64,000 bases of DNA from Pseudomonas sp. Q11 (GCF_024494355.1 NZ_JAKNQY010000016.1:1-64000), one strand, 5' to 3'. Positions 22,795 through 33,714 are shown, counted from the stretch's first letter. The notes: generated by a model not told the origin, from the letters alone. Translations and numbers: made by a program.

Positions 22795-22849
22795 GCTTTT
22801 AGTGGACACACTAAAGCTGTAGCTTACAGAAAAAGGCTTTTTTGGTCCA
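22795..22849 (-). promoter_or_regulatory. Candidate carA promoter and first leader hairpin
   Basis: TGGACC (22849-22844) and TAAGCT (22826-22821) are spaced 17 bases on the minus strand, a weak sigma-70 match. Immediately downstream GCTTTAGTG and CACTAAAAGC (22817-22795) can pair around a four-base loop. The promoter call is by eye only. Confidence 0.35.
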
Positions 22850-22902
22850 CCGCTAATGAGCCTTAAAGGCAGGGGAATGCGACAGGTCGTCGCGAGGCGG
22901 TG

Positions 22903-22933
22903 TAAAACGGGGCTCAGTATAACCTGAACCCCG
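22903..22933 (-). terminator. Intrinsic terminator of dapB
   Basis: CGGGGTTCAG/CTGAGCCCCG arms (one G-U pair) with a six-base loop, then TTTT on the minus strand, about 50 bases past dapB. Confidence 0.85.
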
Positions 22934-22984
22934 CTTTCTGGCGCTGCGCCTGGCAAAAGGTTTGCAGGACAGCACACCAAAACA

Positions 22985-23791
22985 TCAACGCAGGTCGAGA
23001 ACATCCTGCATGTCGTACAGGCCAGCCTCGCGACCATCCAGCCACAGCGCGGCACGCACCGCACCCTTGGCGAAGGTCATTCGGCTCGACGCCTTGTGAG
23101 TGATCTCCAGACGCTCACCCTCAGTGGCGAACAGCACAGTGTGATCCCCCACCACATCACCACCACGAACCGTGGCGAAACCGATGGTATCTCGCTCACG
23201 GGCACCGGTATGCCCTTCGCGCCCGTAAACGGCCACTTTCTGCAGATCGCGACCCAAGGCATCGGCAATCACTTCGCCCATGCGCAGGGCCGTGCCCGAA
23301 GGCGCGTCGATTTTATGCCGGTGATGCGCTTCGATGATTTCGATGTCCGCATCGTCACCCAGGACCCGAGCAGCCAGATCCAGCAGCTTGAGCGACAGAT
23401 TCACACCTACGCTGAAGTTCGCCGCAAACACGATCGGAATATCTTTACCAGCTTCGGCCAGCACTTGCTTTTGCGCAGCATCCAGCCCGGTCGTGCCAAT
23501 GACCATGGCCTTGCCATGCTTGCGGCAAATGGCGAGGTTTTTCAGCATCACTTGCGGCAGGGTGAAGTCGATCAGGACATCAAACTCATCCAAGACCTTT
23601 TCCAGGCCACCGGACATCGGCACCCCGATACGCCCCAACGATGCCAGCTCACCCGCATCAGCACCGACCAGCGTACTGTCGGGCCGAACGATAGCGGCTG
23701 TCAGGCCCGAGAGCGGCGAGCGCTGCTGCACCGCCTCGACCAGCGCCTTGCCCATGCGCCCGGCAGCGCCCATCACAGCTATACGTCGCAT
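22985..23791 (-). CDS. dapB: 4-hydroxy-tetrahydrodipicolinate reductase
   Basis: 268 residues. NAD(P)H-dependent step of the diaminopimelate/lysine pathway. N-terminal Rossmann motif VMGAAGRMGK at the start, GTTGLD near residue 100 and the substrate-binding segment IEAHHRHKIDAPSGTA near 155, with the catalytic His and Lys. Between dnaJ and carA as in other pseudomonads. Confidence 0.98.
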   Translation of the reverse strand: MRRIAVMGAAGRMGKALVEAVQQRSPLSGLTAAIVRPDSTLVGADAGELASLGRIGVPMSGGLEKVLDEFDVLIDFTLPQVMLKNLAICRKHGKAMVIGTTGLDAAQKQVLAEAGKDIPIVFAANFSVGVNLSLKLLDLAARVLGDDADIEIIEAHHRHKIDAPSGTALRMGEVIADALGRDLQKVAVYGREGHTGARERDTIGFATVRGGDVVGDHTVLFATEGERLEITHKASSRMTFAKGAVRAALWLDGREAGLYDMQDVLDLR

Positions 23792-23800
23792 GCGAGTTCC

Positions 23801-24925
23801 TTACAGATCGCCGAAGAAGCGCTTCACGCCTTCGAACCACCCCGTGGTTTTCGGGGAGTGGCTATTGTCATCCGCCAGGGAACTGCGGAACTCCTCCAGC
23901 AGTTCACGCTGACGCCGGCTCAGATTGACCGGAGTTTCCACCGCAACACGGCACATCAGGTCACCCGCACCGCCGCCACGCACCGGCGCGACACCCTTGC
24001 CGCGAATCCGGAACTGCTTGCCGGTTTGCGTGCCCTCGGGAATTTTCAGCTTCACGCGCCCGTCGAGGGTCGGAATCTCAAGCTCACCACCCAAGGCCGC
24101 ATCGACGAAACTGATCGGCACTTCGCAGAACAGATGCTTGCCGTCGCGCTGGAAAATAGCGTGCTCACGCACGTTGATGACCACATAAAGGTCGCCAGTC
24201 GGGCCGCCCTGGGCACCCGCCTCGCCTTCGCCTGACAAACGAATGCGGTCACCGGTATCGACACCGGCCGGCACTTTCACCGACAGCGTCTTGTACTCTT
24301 CGACTCGCCCTTCGCCGTGGCAGGAATCGCACGGATCGGAAATGATCTTGCCTTGGCCATGGCAACGCGGGCAGGTCTGCTGTACAGAGAAGAAGCCCTG
24401 TTGCATGCGAACCTGACCGATGCCGCCGCAAGTGGGGCAAGTGACGGGCGAGGAGCCCTTCTTGGCGCCCGAACCGTCACACGGCTTGCAGTTGACCAGC
24501 GTGGGAACGCGGATGTTGACGGTGGTACCGCGCACCGCCTCTTCCAGGTTCAACTCCAGCGTGTAGCGCAAATCGCTGCCACGCTGGGCGCCGCCACGAG
24601 CACCACCGCGACCGCCACCGAAGAAGTCGCTGAACACGTCGCCGAAAATATCGGAGAAGTTCTGCCCGCCAAAACCGGCACCGCCGCCGCCCATGCTAGG
24701 GTCGACGCCGGCATGACCGTATTGGTCGTAAGCTGCACGCTTGCTGGAATCGGACAGTACTTCGTAAGCCTCGTTGGCTTCCTTGAACAACTCTTCCGAC
24801 GCTTTGTCGTCGGGATTACGATCCGGGTGGTGCTTCATTGCCAGACGACGATAGGCCTTTTTCAGGTCCGCGTCGCTTGAACCACGCTCGACACCCAATA
24901 CTTCGTAATAGTCACGCTTTGCCAT
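23801..24925 (-). CDS. dnaJ: Chaperone protein DnaJ
   Basis: 374 residues. Type I Hsp40 that delivers substrates to DnaK and stimulates its ATPase. J domain with HPD (KHHPDRNPDD near residue 32), Gly/Phe-rich region (75-115), four CxxCxGxG-type zinc repeats (around 145-210) and C-terminal substrate-binding barrels. The ATG at 24925 (MAKRDYYEVLG) is the family start although its ribosome site is weak; a longer frame to 24994 is unlikely. Confidence 0.98.
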   Translation of the reverse strand: MAKRDYYEVLGVERGSSDADLKKAYRRLAMKHHPDRNPDDKASEELFKEANEAYEVLSDSSKRAAYDQYGHAGVDPSMGGGGAGFGGQNFSDIFGDVFSDFFGGGRGGARGGAQRGSDLRYTLELNLEEAVRGTTVNIRVPTLVNCKPCDGSGAKKGSSPVTCPTCGGIGQVRMQQGFFSVQQTCPRCHGQGKIISDPCDSCHGEGRVEEYKTLSVKVPAGVDTGDRIRLSGEGEAGAQGGPTGDLYVVINVREHAIFQRDGKHLFCEVPISFVDAALGGELEIPTLDGRVKLKIPEGTQTGKQFRIRGKGVAPVRGGGAGDLMCRVAVETPVNLSRRQRELLEEFRSSLADDNSHSPKTTGWFEGVKRFFGDL

Positions 24926-25285
24926 TAGTCTTTGCACTCTTATAGGACGTCCGGCAAACCTCTCCTGAACCTTGCCAAACTCGTTGAGCCCCAATACAGG
25001 CCCGGACCCAACTCACGTCGATTCAACGATCCTGGTCTTAGGCCTTGAACGAAAAGTGCGACTTTCCGTACAAACCCACATCTTTTAGCCAGGGAACCGG
25101 CCAAAACGCAGTGCCTCTCGCTCGGAAAGCAGGAGCATTCCCGATCACACCGCCAGCATCCGAACGCTGTCGCATGCTGTAAAAATTCACTGACTCCAGA
25201 CACGCCAACGCGGGAGCAAGCTCCCGCGCGGCGACATCCTACCAGTCACCGCACAAGTGCAGTCAACCGGCCGACCAACAAGCGA
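24926..25285. other. dnaK-dnaJ intergenic region with a palindromic hairpin
   Basis: 360 bases without a convincing gene. It holds a perfect nine-base palindrome CGCGGGAGC-AA-GCTCCCGCG at 25209-25228, about 60 bases past the dnaK stop, lacking a T-run. It may work as a processing or stability element or be a fragment of a REP-type repeat. No convincing heat-shock promoter for dnaJ was seen. Confidence 0.5.
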
Positions 25286-27202
<1,917 letters not shown>

Positions 27203-27279
27203 GTTAACTCTCCCGGAACTTGGATTTTGTTGCCGCAGCAGTGGTGGCTAACTGCGGTAGCACTTAAACGCTTGACTTC

Positions 27280-27308
27280 TAAATGGGGCCGCTACGCTCG
27301 ATTTCAAG
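27280..27308 (-). promoter_or_regulatory. RpoH (sigma-32) promoter of dnaK overlapping the grpE stop
   Basis: CTTGAA (27308-27303) and CCCCATTTA (27288-27280) are separated by 14 bases on the minus strand, the classic heat-shock arrangement. The -35 hexamer contains the TGA stop of grpE. Confidence 0.75.
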
Positions 27309-27870
27309 CCTGCTCATCAATAGAAGGCGAAACCGGAGCCGGCGCCTTGCTGACCACAACCATGGCCGGACGCAGCAAGCGACCATTGAGCAGATAGCCC
27401 TTCTGGAAAACCTTCAATACGCTGTTGGGCTCGACGTCTGCACTTTCCTGCATCGCCATGGCCTGGTGATGCTCGGCGTTGAAGGGTTCGCCATGCGGAT
27501 CAATGGCTTCAAGCTGATAGCGCTTGAGCGTGTCCTGGAACATCTTCAGGGTCAGCTCGATGCCTTCACGCATCGGACGAATGTTTTCGTCGTCCGGATT
27601 GGACAGCTCCAGGCCGCGCTCCAGGCTGTCGATGATCGGCAACAGGTCGCCTGCGAAACGCTCCAGGGCGAATTTGTGAGCCTTTTCCACATCTTGCTCG
27701 GCGCGACGGCGGACATTCTGCAGGTCGGCTGCTACACGCAATGCCTGATCCTGCGCACCGGCCAGTTGCTCTTCGAGCACTTGTACACGTGCCGCCAGGT
27801 CGTCACCCGAATCCTGGGGAGCCTGATTGGCGTCTAGATTTTGCGTGTCCTGCGTCTGTTCGTCAGCCAT
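27304..27870 (-). CDS. grpE: Nucleotide exchange factor GrpE
   Basis: 188 residues. Releases ADP from DnaK. An acidic N-terminal extension is followed by a long coiled coil (about 25-90, LEEQLAGAQDQALRVAADLQN) and the C-terminal beta domain with VLKVFQKGYLLNGRLLRPAMV. First gene of grpE-dnaK-dnaJ, preceded by a very good heat-shock promoter. Confidence 0.97.
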   Translation of the reverse strand: MADEQTQDTQNLDANQAPQDSGDDLAARVQVLEEQLAGAQDQALRVAADLQNVRRRAEQDVEKAHKFALERFAGDLLPIIDSLERGLELSNPDDENIRPMREGIELTLKMFQDTLKRYQLEAIDPHGEPFNAEHHQAMAMQESADVEPNSVLKVFQKGYLLNGRLLRPAMVVVSKAPAPVSPSIDEQA

Positions 27871-27921
27871 AGATTTCTCCTTTCAACTTCGTCCGCGAGC
27901 TCAACTCGCGCTTCTGCCCCG

Positions 27922-27953
27922 GTATATGGGGCCGTGTTTTTCAGCTTCAAGGG
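27922..27953 (-). promoter_or_regulatory. RpoH (sigma-32) promoter of grpE
   Basis: CCCTTGAAG and CCCCATATA on the minus strand with 14 bases between CTTGAA and CCCCAT, close to the consensus. It lies about 55 bases before the grpE ATG. Confidence 0.85.
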
Positions 27954-28072
27954 CGGTCCGACGAATTAACCTTACAAAAAACACCTGCATAGTCATTCCT
28001 CCCGGCGCTAAGAAAGTCACTCACCCAAGCAAATCGAGCTAAGCGAAGGCATTGTCAGCCCGAAACAAAACA

Positions 28073-28088
28073 CTGTATAAATAACCAG
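28073..28088 (+). promoter_or_regulatory. LexA box of recN
   Basis: CTGTATAAATAACCAG has the CTG-N10-CAG form with an AT-rich centre, 24 bases before the recN ATG. LexA control of recN is well established in gammaproteobacteria. Confidence 0.75.
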
Positions 28089-28111
28089 ACCTAAGCCTGG
28101 GAGCGGCCCTT

Positions 28112-29785
28112 ATGCTGGTGCACCTGTCCGTACACAACTACGCCATCGTCGAACACCTCGACCTCGAACTTGATCGGGGCATGAGCGTGATCACCGGTGA
28201 AACCGGTGCCGGCAAATCGATCATGCTCGACGCCCTGGGCCTGACGCTGGGTGATCGCGCCGACAGCGGCGTAGTACGTCCCGGCGCAGACAAGGCCGAC
28301 ATCCTGGCCACCTTCGACCTGATCGACATCCCGGAGGCCAGCACCTGGCTGGCCGAGCGCGACCTGGATACCGACGGCCTGTGCATATTGCGCCGGGTCA
28401 TCACCGCCGAAGGTCGCTCCCGGGGTTACATCAACGGTACGCCCTGCCCCCTCGGCGACCTCAAGGCTCTGGGCGAGCTGCTGATCGACATTCACAGCCA
28501 GCATGAACACCAGTCCCTGCTCAAGACCGACACCCACCGCCGCCTGCTCGACGAATACGCCGGTGCCACCGACCTGGCCCGCCAGGTCCAACTGGCCGCC
28601 CAACGCTGGCGCCAGACCCGACAGGAACTGGATCGGCTTTCCAACTCCGGTGACGAACAACGTGCTCGCCACCAGTTGTTGAGTTATCAGCTCGAAGAGT
28701 TGGAGAACCTGGCCTTGGGTGAAAACGAGCTGGCGGAACTGGAACAGGAACACAAGAACCTGACCAATGCCGAAACCCTGCTGGGTATTTGCCGGCAAGT
28801 GGTCGAGCAATGCAGCGAAAGCGACTCGGGTAACGTGCTCAATGCACTGACCGCCAGCCTGAACCGGCTGTCCAGCGTCAACAATTCGGTAGGCGCCCTG
28901 AGCGAAGCGACCAATCTGCTGACGAGTGCACAGATCCAGGTCGAGGAGGCCGTCGGGGAACTGAACCGGTTTCTGGATCACTTCGACGCCGACCCGGCGC
29001 GCCTGCAATATCTGGAAGAGCGCCTGGACACCATCTATACGCTGGCGCGCAAGCACCGCGTCCAGCCGACCGACGTTGCCGAACTCCAGCAACGCCTGCT
29101 TGAAGAACTGGAAACGCTGAACGCCAACGACGAATCCATCGAGCGCCTGAGGGACGAACTGGCCTCCTATGCCCGTCATTATCAGGAAAAGGCCTCAATG
29201 CTTAGCGAGCTGCGCGGACAAGCGGCCACAGGACTGGCCAGCGCCGTTGAGCAGGAGATCCAGCGCCTGGGCATGCCGGGCGGACGCTTCACCATCGAAT
29301 TGCGCCCCAACGCCGGCGATGAGCTCCAACCCAATGGGCTGGAACAGGTGGAATTGCTGGTCAGCGCCAACCCCGGACAACCGCTCAAGGCCCTGGCGAA
29401 AGTCGCCTCCGGCGGTGAACTGTCGCGAATCAGCTTGGCCATCCAGGTCATCACCGCACAAACCTCTCGCGTACCGACGCTGGTATTCGACGAAGTGGAC
29501 GTGGGTATCGGTGGCCCGACAGCGGAAATTGTCGGCCAGTTGCTGCGTCGACTCGGGGACCGCGGCCAGGTGCTGACGGTGACTCACCTGCCTCAGGTTG
29601 CAGCCCAAGGACACCAGCATTTATTTGTGCACAAGTTGCGCGGTGAAGACGCGACTCGCACCGCCGTATCCAAGCTGAACAAGAACGAGCGCGTGGAAGA
29701 AGTGGCACGGATGCTCGGAGGGATTGATCTCACCAAAGAGTCCCTGGCTCACGCGAAAAAAATGGTCGTCACGGCAAAAACCTGA
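28112..29785 (+). CDS. recN: DNA repair protein RecN
   Basis: 557 residues. SMC-like ATPase acting in double-strand-break repair. Walker A GETGAGKSIMLDAL near residue 30, long coiled coils around 155-200 and 320-365, the ABC signature VASGGELSRISLAI near 430 and Walker B PTLVFDEVDVGIGG near 455. SOS-controlled through the LexA box upstream. Ends in a bidirectional terminator shared with fur. Confidence 0.97.
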   Translation: MLVHLSVHNYAIVEHLDLELDRGMSVITGETGAGKSIMLDALGLTLGDRADSGVVRPGADKADILATFDLIDIPEASTWLAERDLDTDGLCILRRVITAEGRSRGYINGTPCPLGDLKALGELLIDIHSQHEHQSLLKTDTHRRLLDEYAGATDLARQVQLAAQRWRQTRQELDRLSNSGDEQRARHQLLSYQLEELENLALGENELAELEQEHKNLTNAETLLGICRQVVEQCSESDSGNVLNALTASLNRLSSVNNSVGALSEATNLLTSAQIQVEEAVGELNRFLDHFDADPARLQYLEERLDTIYTLARKHRVQPTDVAELQQRLLEELETLNANDESIERLRDELASYARHYQEKASMLSELRGQAATGLASAVEQEIQRLGMPGGRFTIELRPNAGDELQPNGLEQVELLVSANPGQPLKALAKVASGGELSRISLAIQVITAQTSRVPTLVFDEVDVGIGGPTAEIVGQLLRRLGDRGQVLTVTHLPQVAAQGHQHLFVHKLRGEDATRTAVSKLNKNERVEEVARMLGGIDLTKESLAHAKKMVVTAKT

Positions 29786-29798
29786 AAAGCCAGAACGC

Positions 29799-29825
29799 AA
29801 AAAGGCGACCAGAAGGTCGCCTTTT
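29799..29825. terminator. Bidirectional terminator between recN and fur
   Basis: AAAAAGGCGACC-AGAA-GGTCGCCTTTTT: a perfect stem with A- and T-runs on both sides, serving convergent recN and fur. Confidence 0.88.
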
Positions 29826-29840
29826 TGCGTTTCAACAGCT

Positions 29841-30251
29841 TTAAACCGGCTTTCTCCTGCGCACATGCAAGACGAGATGGTGATCGATCAGCTCGAAGCC
29901 ATGCTCTTCAGCAATTTCCTTTTGTCGTTTTTCGATTGCAGGGCAGGTGAATTCGATGACCTCACGGGTTTCCACGTCCACCATGTGGTCGTGATGTTCC
30001 CCATCGGCCAATTCAAAGACCGCATGACCGCCATCGAAATTGTGACGAGCCACTAGCCCCGCCGCTTCGAACTGAGTCAGGACACGGTAAACCGTGGCCA
30101 GACCGACGTCCTCGCCAGCTTCCATAAGCGCCTTGTAGACATCTTCGGCACTCATGTGGCGTTGCTCGGCGGAATCGAGCATCTGCAGAATTTTGACCCG
30201 TGGCAGGGTCACTTTGAGGCCGGCTTTGCGTAGTTCGCTATTTTCAACCAT
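29841..30251 (-). CDS. fur: Ferric uptake regulator Fur
   Basis: 136 residues. Iron-responsive repressor. N-terminal winged helix (1-80, with GLATVYRVLTQFEAAGLV as recognition region), regulatory metal sites in HHDHMVD near residue 87 and a C-terminal dimerisation domain with HLVLH. A single Cys (TCPAIE) is present; the second CxxC pair seen in E. coli Fur is absent, as in other Pseudomonas Fur proteins. Divergent from bamE. Confidence 0.97.
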   Translation of the reverse strand: MVENSELRKAGLKVTLPRVKILQMLDSAEQRHMSAEDVYKALMEAGEDVGLATVYRVLTQFEAAGLVARHNFDGGHAVFELADGEHHDHMVDVETREVIEFTCPAIEKRQKEIAEEHGFELIDHHLVLHVRRRKPV

Positions 30252-30348
30252 GGTCAGCTTTCTCGCGATGCTGCTTCGCAGCTTCTCTTAATGCGGGTAT
30301 GATCGGCGTTTACGTTGTCCCAGCCAAGATAGTGGAAGTCGCCCACCG

Positions 30349-30876
30349 ATGCAAAACACCAAGCTCTTGCTAACCAGTTTCACCTTTGTGGGACTGCTCG
30401 CACTCGCCGGTTGTTCATTCCCCGGGGTTTACAAAATCGACATCCAGCAGGGCAATGTCGTCACGCAGGACATGATAGACCAGTTACGCCCGGGAATGAC
30501 CCGTCGGCAAGTACGGTTTATCATGGGTAACCCTCTGCTGACCGACACGTTCCATGCCGATCGCTGGGATTATTTGTACAGCCTGCAACCAGGTGGTGGT
30601 GAACGCCAACAGGAACGCATCAGCGTTATCTTCAACGCCGATGACCAGCTTGTCAGCCTGTCGGGCGATTTCATGCCCGGTGTGAGCCGCGACGAAGCCA
30701 TTATGGGCCAGGATAGCGACACTACGGTGACTGACCCAACCCAGAACGCCGAGCAGCCGAAACCGGAAAAACCGGTCAAGCCAGGCTCGTTGCTCGATCA
30801 GATCCAGAAGGACGTGGACAACGTCGAGACCGTACCGGTCCCGACGCCAGAACCACTGGATACTTCGCCGCAATAA
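30349..30876 (+). CDS. bamE: Outer-membrane assembly lipoprotein BamE (OmlA)
   Basis: 175 residues. Lipoprotein of the BAM complex that inserts outer-membrane proteins. Lipobox LALAGC near residue 22; the SmpA/OmlA domain follows with DQLRPGMTRRQVRFIMGNP near 45. The C-terminal 60 residues are a Pro/Glu-rich extension not found in E. coli BamE. The fur-omlA divergent pair is conserved in Pseudomonas. Confidence 0.95.
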   Translation: MQNTKLLLTSFTFVGLLALAGCSFPGVYKIDIQQGNVVTQDMIDQLRPGMTRRQVRFIMGNPLLTDTFHADRWDYLYSLQPGGGERQQERISVIFNADDQLVSLSGDFMPGVSRDEAIMGQDSDTTVTDPTQNAEQPKPEKPVKPGSLLDQIQKDVDNVETVPVPTPEPLDTSPQ

Positions 30877-30884
30877 ATTGCTCA

Positions 30885-30914
30885 ATAAAAAACCCGGCGT
30901 GCCGGTTTTTTTAT
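30885..30914. terminator. Bidirectional terminator between bamE and rnfH
   Basis: A-run, CCGGC-GT-GCCGG stem and T-run; serves the convergent bamE and rnfH genes. Confidence 0.8.
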
Positions 30915-30934
30915 TGCCTGCGATTCAGACCTGG

Positions 30935-31237
30935 CTATTGATCAGGCTGACGCGCCTGAGCCGCCTTCGCGGCGCGCAATCGACGAATTTCTTTTGGGTC
31001 AGCCAACAACGGTCGATAGATTTCAAGTCGATCAGCCGCCCGCACCACTTGGTGGTCCGGATCGGCAACCACCTTGCCAAAAATCCCCACCGGGCAAGTG
31101 GCCAGATCCAGCTCCGGAAACTCAGCAGCAATGCCGGACGCCTCTAACGCCGCCCGAACACTGGTGCCTTCCGGCACGGAAAATACACGTAAGACCTGAC
31201 GGTTGACGCTGGCATACACCACTTCCAGCTCAATCAA
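30935..31237 (-). CDS. rnfH: RnfH family (UPF0125) ubiquitin-fold protein
   Basis: 100 residues with the RnfH pattern: IELEVVYA at the start, GTSVRAALEASGI, then GIFGKVVADPDHQVVRAADRLEIYRPL near 50-75. Known as RatB beside RatA, but its function is not settled. It overlaps ratA by four bases (ATGA). Confidence 0.93.
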   Translation of the reverse strand: MIELEVVYASVNRQVLRVFSVPEGTSVRAALEASGIAAEFPELDLATCPVGIFGKVVADPDHQVVRAADRLEIYRPLLADPKEIRRLRAAKAAQARQPDQ

Positions 31238-31677
31238 CGCGCAAGCTCTGCATTTTGCTTGGCGCGCTGGCAGAACGCGTCGACCAGGGTATTGGCCGCC
31301 TGATTGAACAGCGGGCCCAGTGTGGCTCGCACCAAAGGACCTGCGTAGTCGAACGACAGATCCAGGCTGATCTTGCAGGCCTTTTCTCCCAGCGCCTTGA
31401 ACACCCAGACGCCATGGAGCTGATTGAAAGGCCCCTCTTCCAGGTTCATCTCAATGGACTGTCCCGGCACCAGGGTATTGCGCGTGACAAAGTGCTGGCT
31501 CAGCCCGCCCTTGGCGACGTTAAGGCTGGCGCGCATATGGGTGTCGGAACTCTCAAGCACCTCAGCGGACGAGCACCAAGGCAAAAACTCGGGGTAACTG
31601 GCCACATCGTTGACCAGGTCGTACAACGCCTGCGCCGGATACGGCAGCAAGGCCGAGCGTTGAATATGTGTCGTCAT
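31234..31677 (-). CDS. ratA: START-like protein RatA
   Basis: 147 residues from the ATG at 31677 (MTTHIQRSALLPY). Polyketide cyclase/START fold: PYPAQALYDLVNDVASYPEFLPWC at the N-terminus. E. coli RatA was reported to block 70S formation, while yeast and human homologues (Coq10) bind ubiquinone, so the real role may be in quinone handling. The upstream in-frame start at 31707 adds residues foreign to the family. Adjacent to smpB as in E. coli, but separated here by a transporter. Confidence 0.93.
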   Translation of the reverse strand: MTTHIQRSALLPYPAQALYDLVNDVASYPEFLPWCSSAEVLESSDTHMRASLNVAKGGLSQHFVTRNTLVPGQSIEMNLEEGPFNQLHGVWVFKALGEKACKISLDLSFDYAGPLVRATLGPLFNQAANTLVDAFCQRAKQNAELAR

Positions 31678-31684
31678 GTAAGCG

Positions 31685-33088
31685 TCACTTCCACAGCTGG
31701 GCGGCAAACACTACAAGAATGCCGATGGGCGCCACATAGCGCATCAAGAACAGGCTCAAGGTAAACAATACAGAGCTGCGCAGCGACAATTCATCACGCA
31801 CCGCCTCACGCCCCATGACCCATCCTGCAAACACCACGAAACACAAACCACCCAGCGGCAGCATGATCCGTGATGTGAAGAAATCAATCACGCCGAAGAA
31901 ATCCAGCCCTCCGGTTGCTCCCCACTGGTAGAGATGGAACAGCCCGCCTTCGTTCACGAAAAACTTCGCTTGTTTCCATATATTGAAGGAAAACACCGTC
32001 CCCAGGCCAACGAACCAGCAGGTAAAGGCCAGCCAGAACGTCACCCAGGCGCGACTGAGTCGGGTTCGCTCCACCAGATAAGCGACCATGGGCTCCAGCA
32101 AGGAAATGGCCGAACTCCAGGCGGCAATGGCCACTAGGAGAAAAAACACCACCCCCATGAATTGACCAAATGCCATGTTGCCGAAAGCGAATGGCAGGCT
32201 GACGAACATCAGCCCCGGCCCTTCGCTGGGATTCAGGCCGGCGGCGAAGACAATCGGAAACAACGCCAACCCGGCCAGCAACGATACAAAGGTATCCAGC
32301 AGCGCAACGCCCACCACGGTCTTGGTCAGGGAAGCGTTCTTGGGCATGTAGGCCCCATAGATCATGATCGAACCAACCCCTACGCTCAGGGAGAAAAACG
32401 CATGCCCCATGGCCGGCAGCAGGCCGTCCATGACTTTCTCCGGCTGGAAATCAAACATGAAATGAACACCTTCCATGAAGTGTCCGGTGGTCATGCTGTA
32501 GCCCAGCAATACCAGGATCATCACGAACAGCAGCGGCATCATGATTCGCAGGCTGCGCTCAAGTCCCGCCACTACCCCACGGGCAATCACGACCGCGGAA
32601 AGCAGCATGAAAATCGTATGCCAAAGTGTCAGCCGCCAGGGGTCGGAGATCACATCGCCAAAGTAGGCGCCGACCTGATCGGGTGTCACACCCTGAAAGT
32701 CCCCACGCCCCATGTCGATGATGTAATCCAGCGACCAGCCGCCGACCACACTGTAAAAAGACAGGATCAGCAGCGCCGTGATCATTCCGGCAAACGCTCC
32801 CCACGACCACTTGGCCGAGTGCCCGGCCTCCACTGCCAGCACTTTCAGGGCATTGGCCGGGCTCTGCCGGGCGCGACGACCGATGAGGGTTTCGGCCAGC
32901 ATCACCGGCGCGCCGATGAGCGCAATGCACGCCAGAAACATCAATACGAAGGCACCGCCACCGTAGACGCCGACCATGTAGGGAAATTTCCAGATACTGC
33001 CCAGCCCCACGGCAGAACCGGTCGCCGCGAATATGAAGACCCAGCGGCTAGCCCAACTGCCGTGGACAGAAACCTTGTCTGTCGACAT
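31685..33088 (-). CDS. Sodium-dependent transporter, SNF/NSS family
   Basis: 467 residues from the ATG at 33088 (MSTDKVSVHGSW). About eleven to twelve transmembrane helices; the first holds the sodium/substrate-site signature GSAVGLGSIWKFPYMVG. Bacterial members such as LeuT and TnaT carry amino acids; the substrate here cannot be told. It lies 7 bases upstream of ratA and divergent from smpB. Confidence 0.9.
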   Translation of the reverse strand: MSTDKVSVHGSWASRWVFIFAATGSAVGLGSIWKFPYMVGVYGGGAFVLMFLACIALIGAPVMLAETLIGRRARQSPANALKVLAVEAGHSAKWSWGAFAGMITALLILSFYSVVGGWSLDYIIDMGRGDFQGVTPDQVGAYFGDVISDPWRLTLWHTIFMLLSAVVIARGVVAGLERSLRIMMPLLFVMILVLLGYSMTTGHFMEGVHFMFDFQPEKVMDGLLPAMGHAFFSLSVGVGSIMIYGAYMPKNASLTKTVVGVALLDTFVSLLAGLALFPIVFAAGLNPSEGPGLMFVSLPFAFGNMAFGQFMGVVFFLLVAIAAWSSAISLLEPMVAYLVERTRLSRAWVTFWLAFTCWFVGLGTVFSFNIWKQAKFFVNEGGLFHLYQWGATGGLDFFGVIDFFTSRIMLPLGGLCFVVFAGWVMGREAVRDELSLRSSVLFTLSLFLMRYVAPIGILVVFAAQLWK

Positions 33089-33206
33089 CGTGATCACGCC
33101 CAAGCGTTCGAAAAAGAGGCCGCATTGTCCGGGATTCATTCAACCTGCTCAAGCACGCAGCTTCACCGTAGCCGACACGCCCGCAACTGCCTATAATGCC
33201 GCCCCT

Positions 33207-33689
33207 ATGGCTAAACAGAAGAAACACCCCACAGGGACCATCGCGCAAAATAAAAAGGCGCGACACGACTACTTCATCGAACAGCGTTTCGAGGCTGGCA
33301 TGGTCCTGGCCGGCTGGGAAGTAAAGAGCTTGCGTGCCGGCAAGGCGCAACTGGTCGACAGTTATGTCCTGCTCAAGGACGGCGAGGCCTGGCTGCTGGG
33401 CAGCCATATCACGCCGCTGACCACCGCCAGCACCCACGTGATTGCCGATCCGACGCGCTCGCGCAAGTTGCTGCTCAACAAGCGCGAGCTGGAAAAGCTC
33501 TTCGCGGCCGTGCAGCAAAAAGGCTACGCCTGCGTCTGCACTTCGCTGTACTGGAGCAAGCATTTGATCAAATGCGAAATTGCGCTGGGCAAAGGCAAGA
33601 AGGAATACGACAAGCGTGATACCGAGCGCGAACGCGATGCCGGTCGCGAACTGCAACGCGCGGTGCGCAACAAGGGCAAGGAAGACTGA
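33207..33689 (+). CDS. smpB: SsrA-binding protein SmpB
   Basis: 160 residues. Binds the tRNA-like part of tmRNA and brings it to stalled ribosomes. N-terminal KKARHDYFIEQRFEAGMVL, WEVKSLRAGKAQL near residue 35 and a basic C-terminal tail (KKEYDKRDTERERD). The ATG at 33207 fits the family; the longer frame back to 33033 overlaps the divergent transporter. Its partner ssrA lies at 43036 in this window. Confidence 0.97.
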   Translation: MAKQKKHPTGTIAQNKKARHDYFIEQRFEAGMVLAGWEVKSLRAGKAQLVDSYVLLKDGEAWLLGSHITPLTTASTHVIADPTRSRKLLLNKRELEKLFAAVQQKGYACVCTSLYWSKHLIKCEIALGKGKKEYDKRDTERERDAGRELQRAVRNKGKED

Positions 33690-33714
33690 TTCTTTTCGCC
33701 TGGGGACCGCTTTT

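Noticed and set aside
24940..25203. 87-codon minus-strand frame between dnaK and dnaJ
   Set aside because: No domain, Cys/Arg-rich, poor start, and it overlaps the dnaJ leader; more likely chance.
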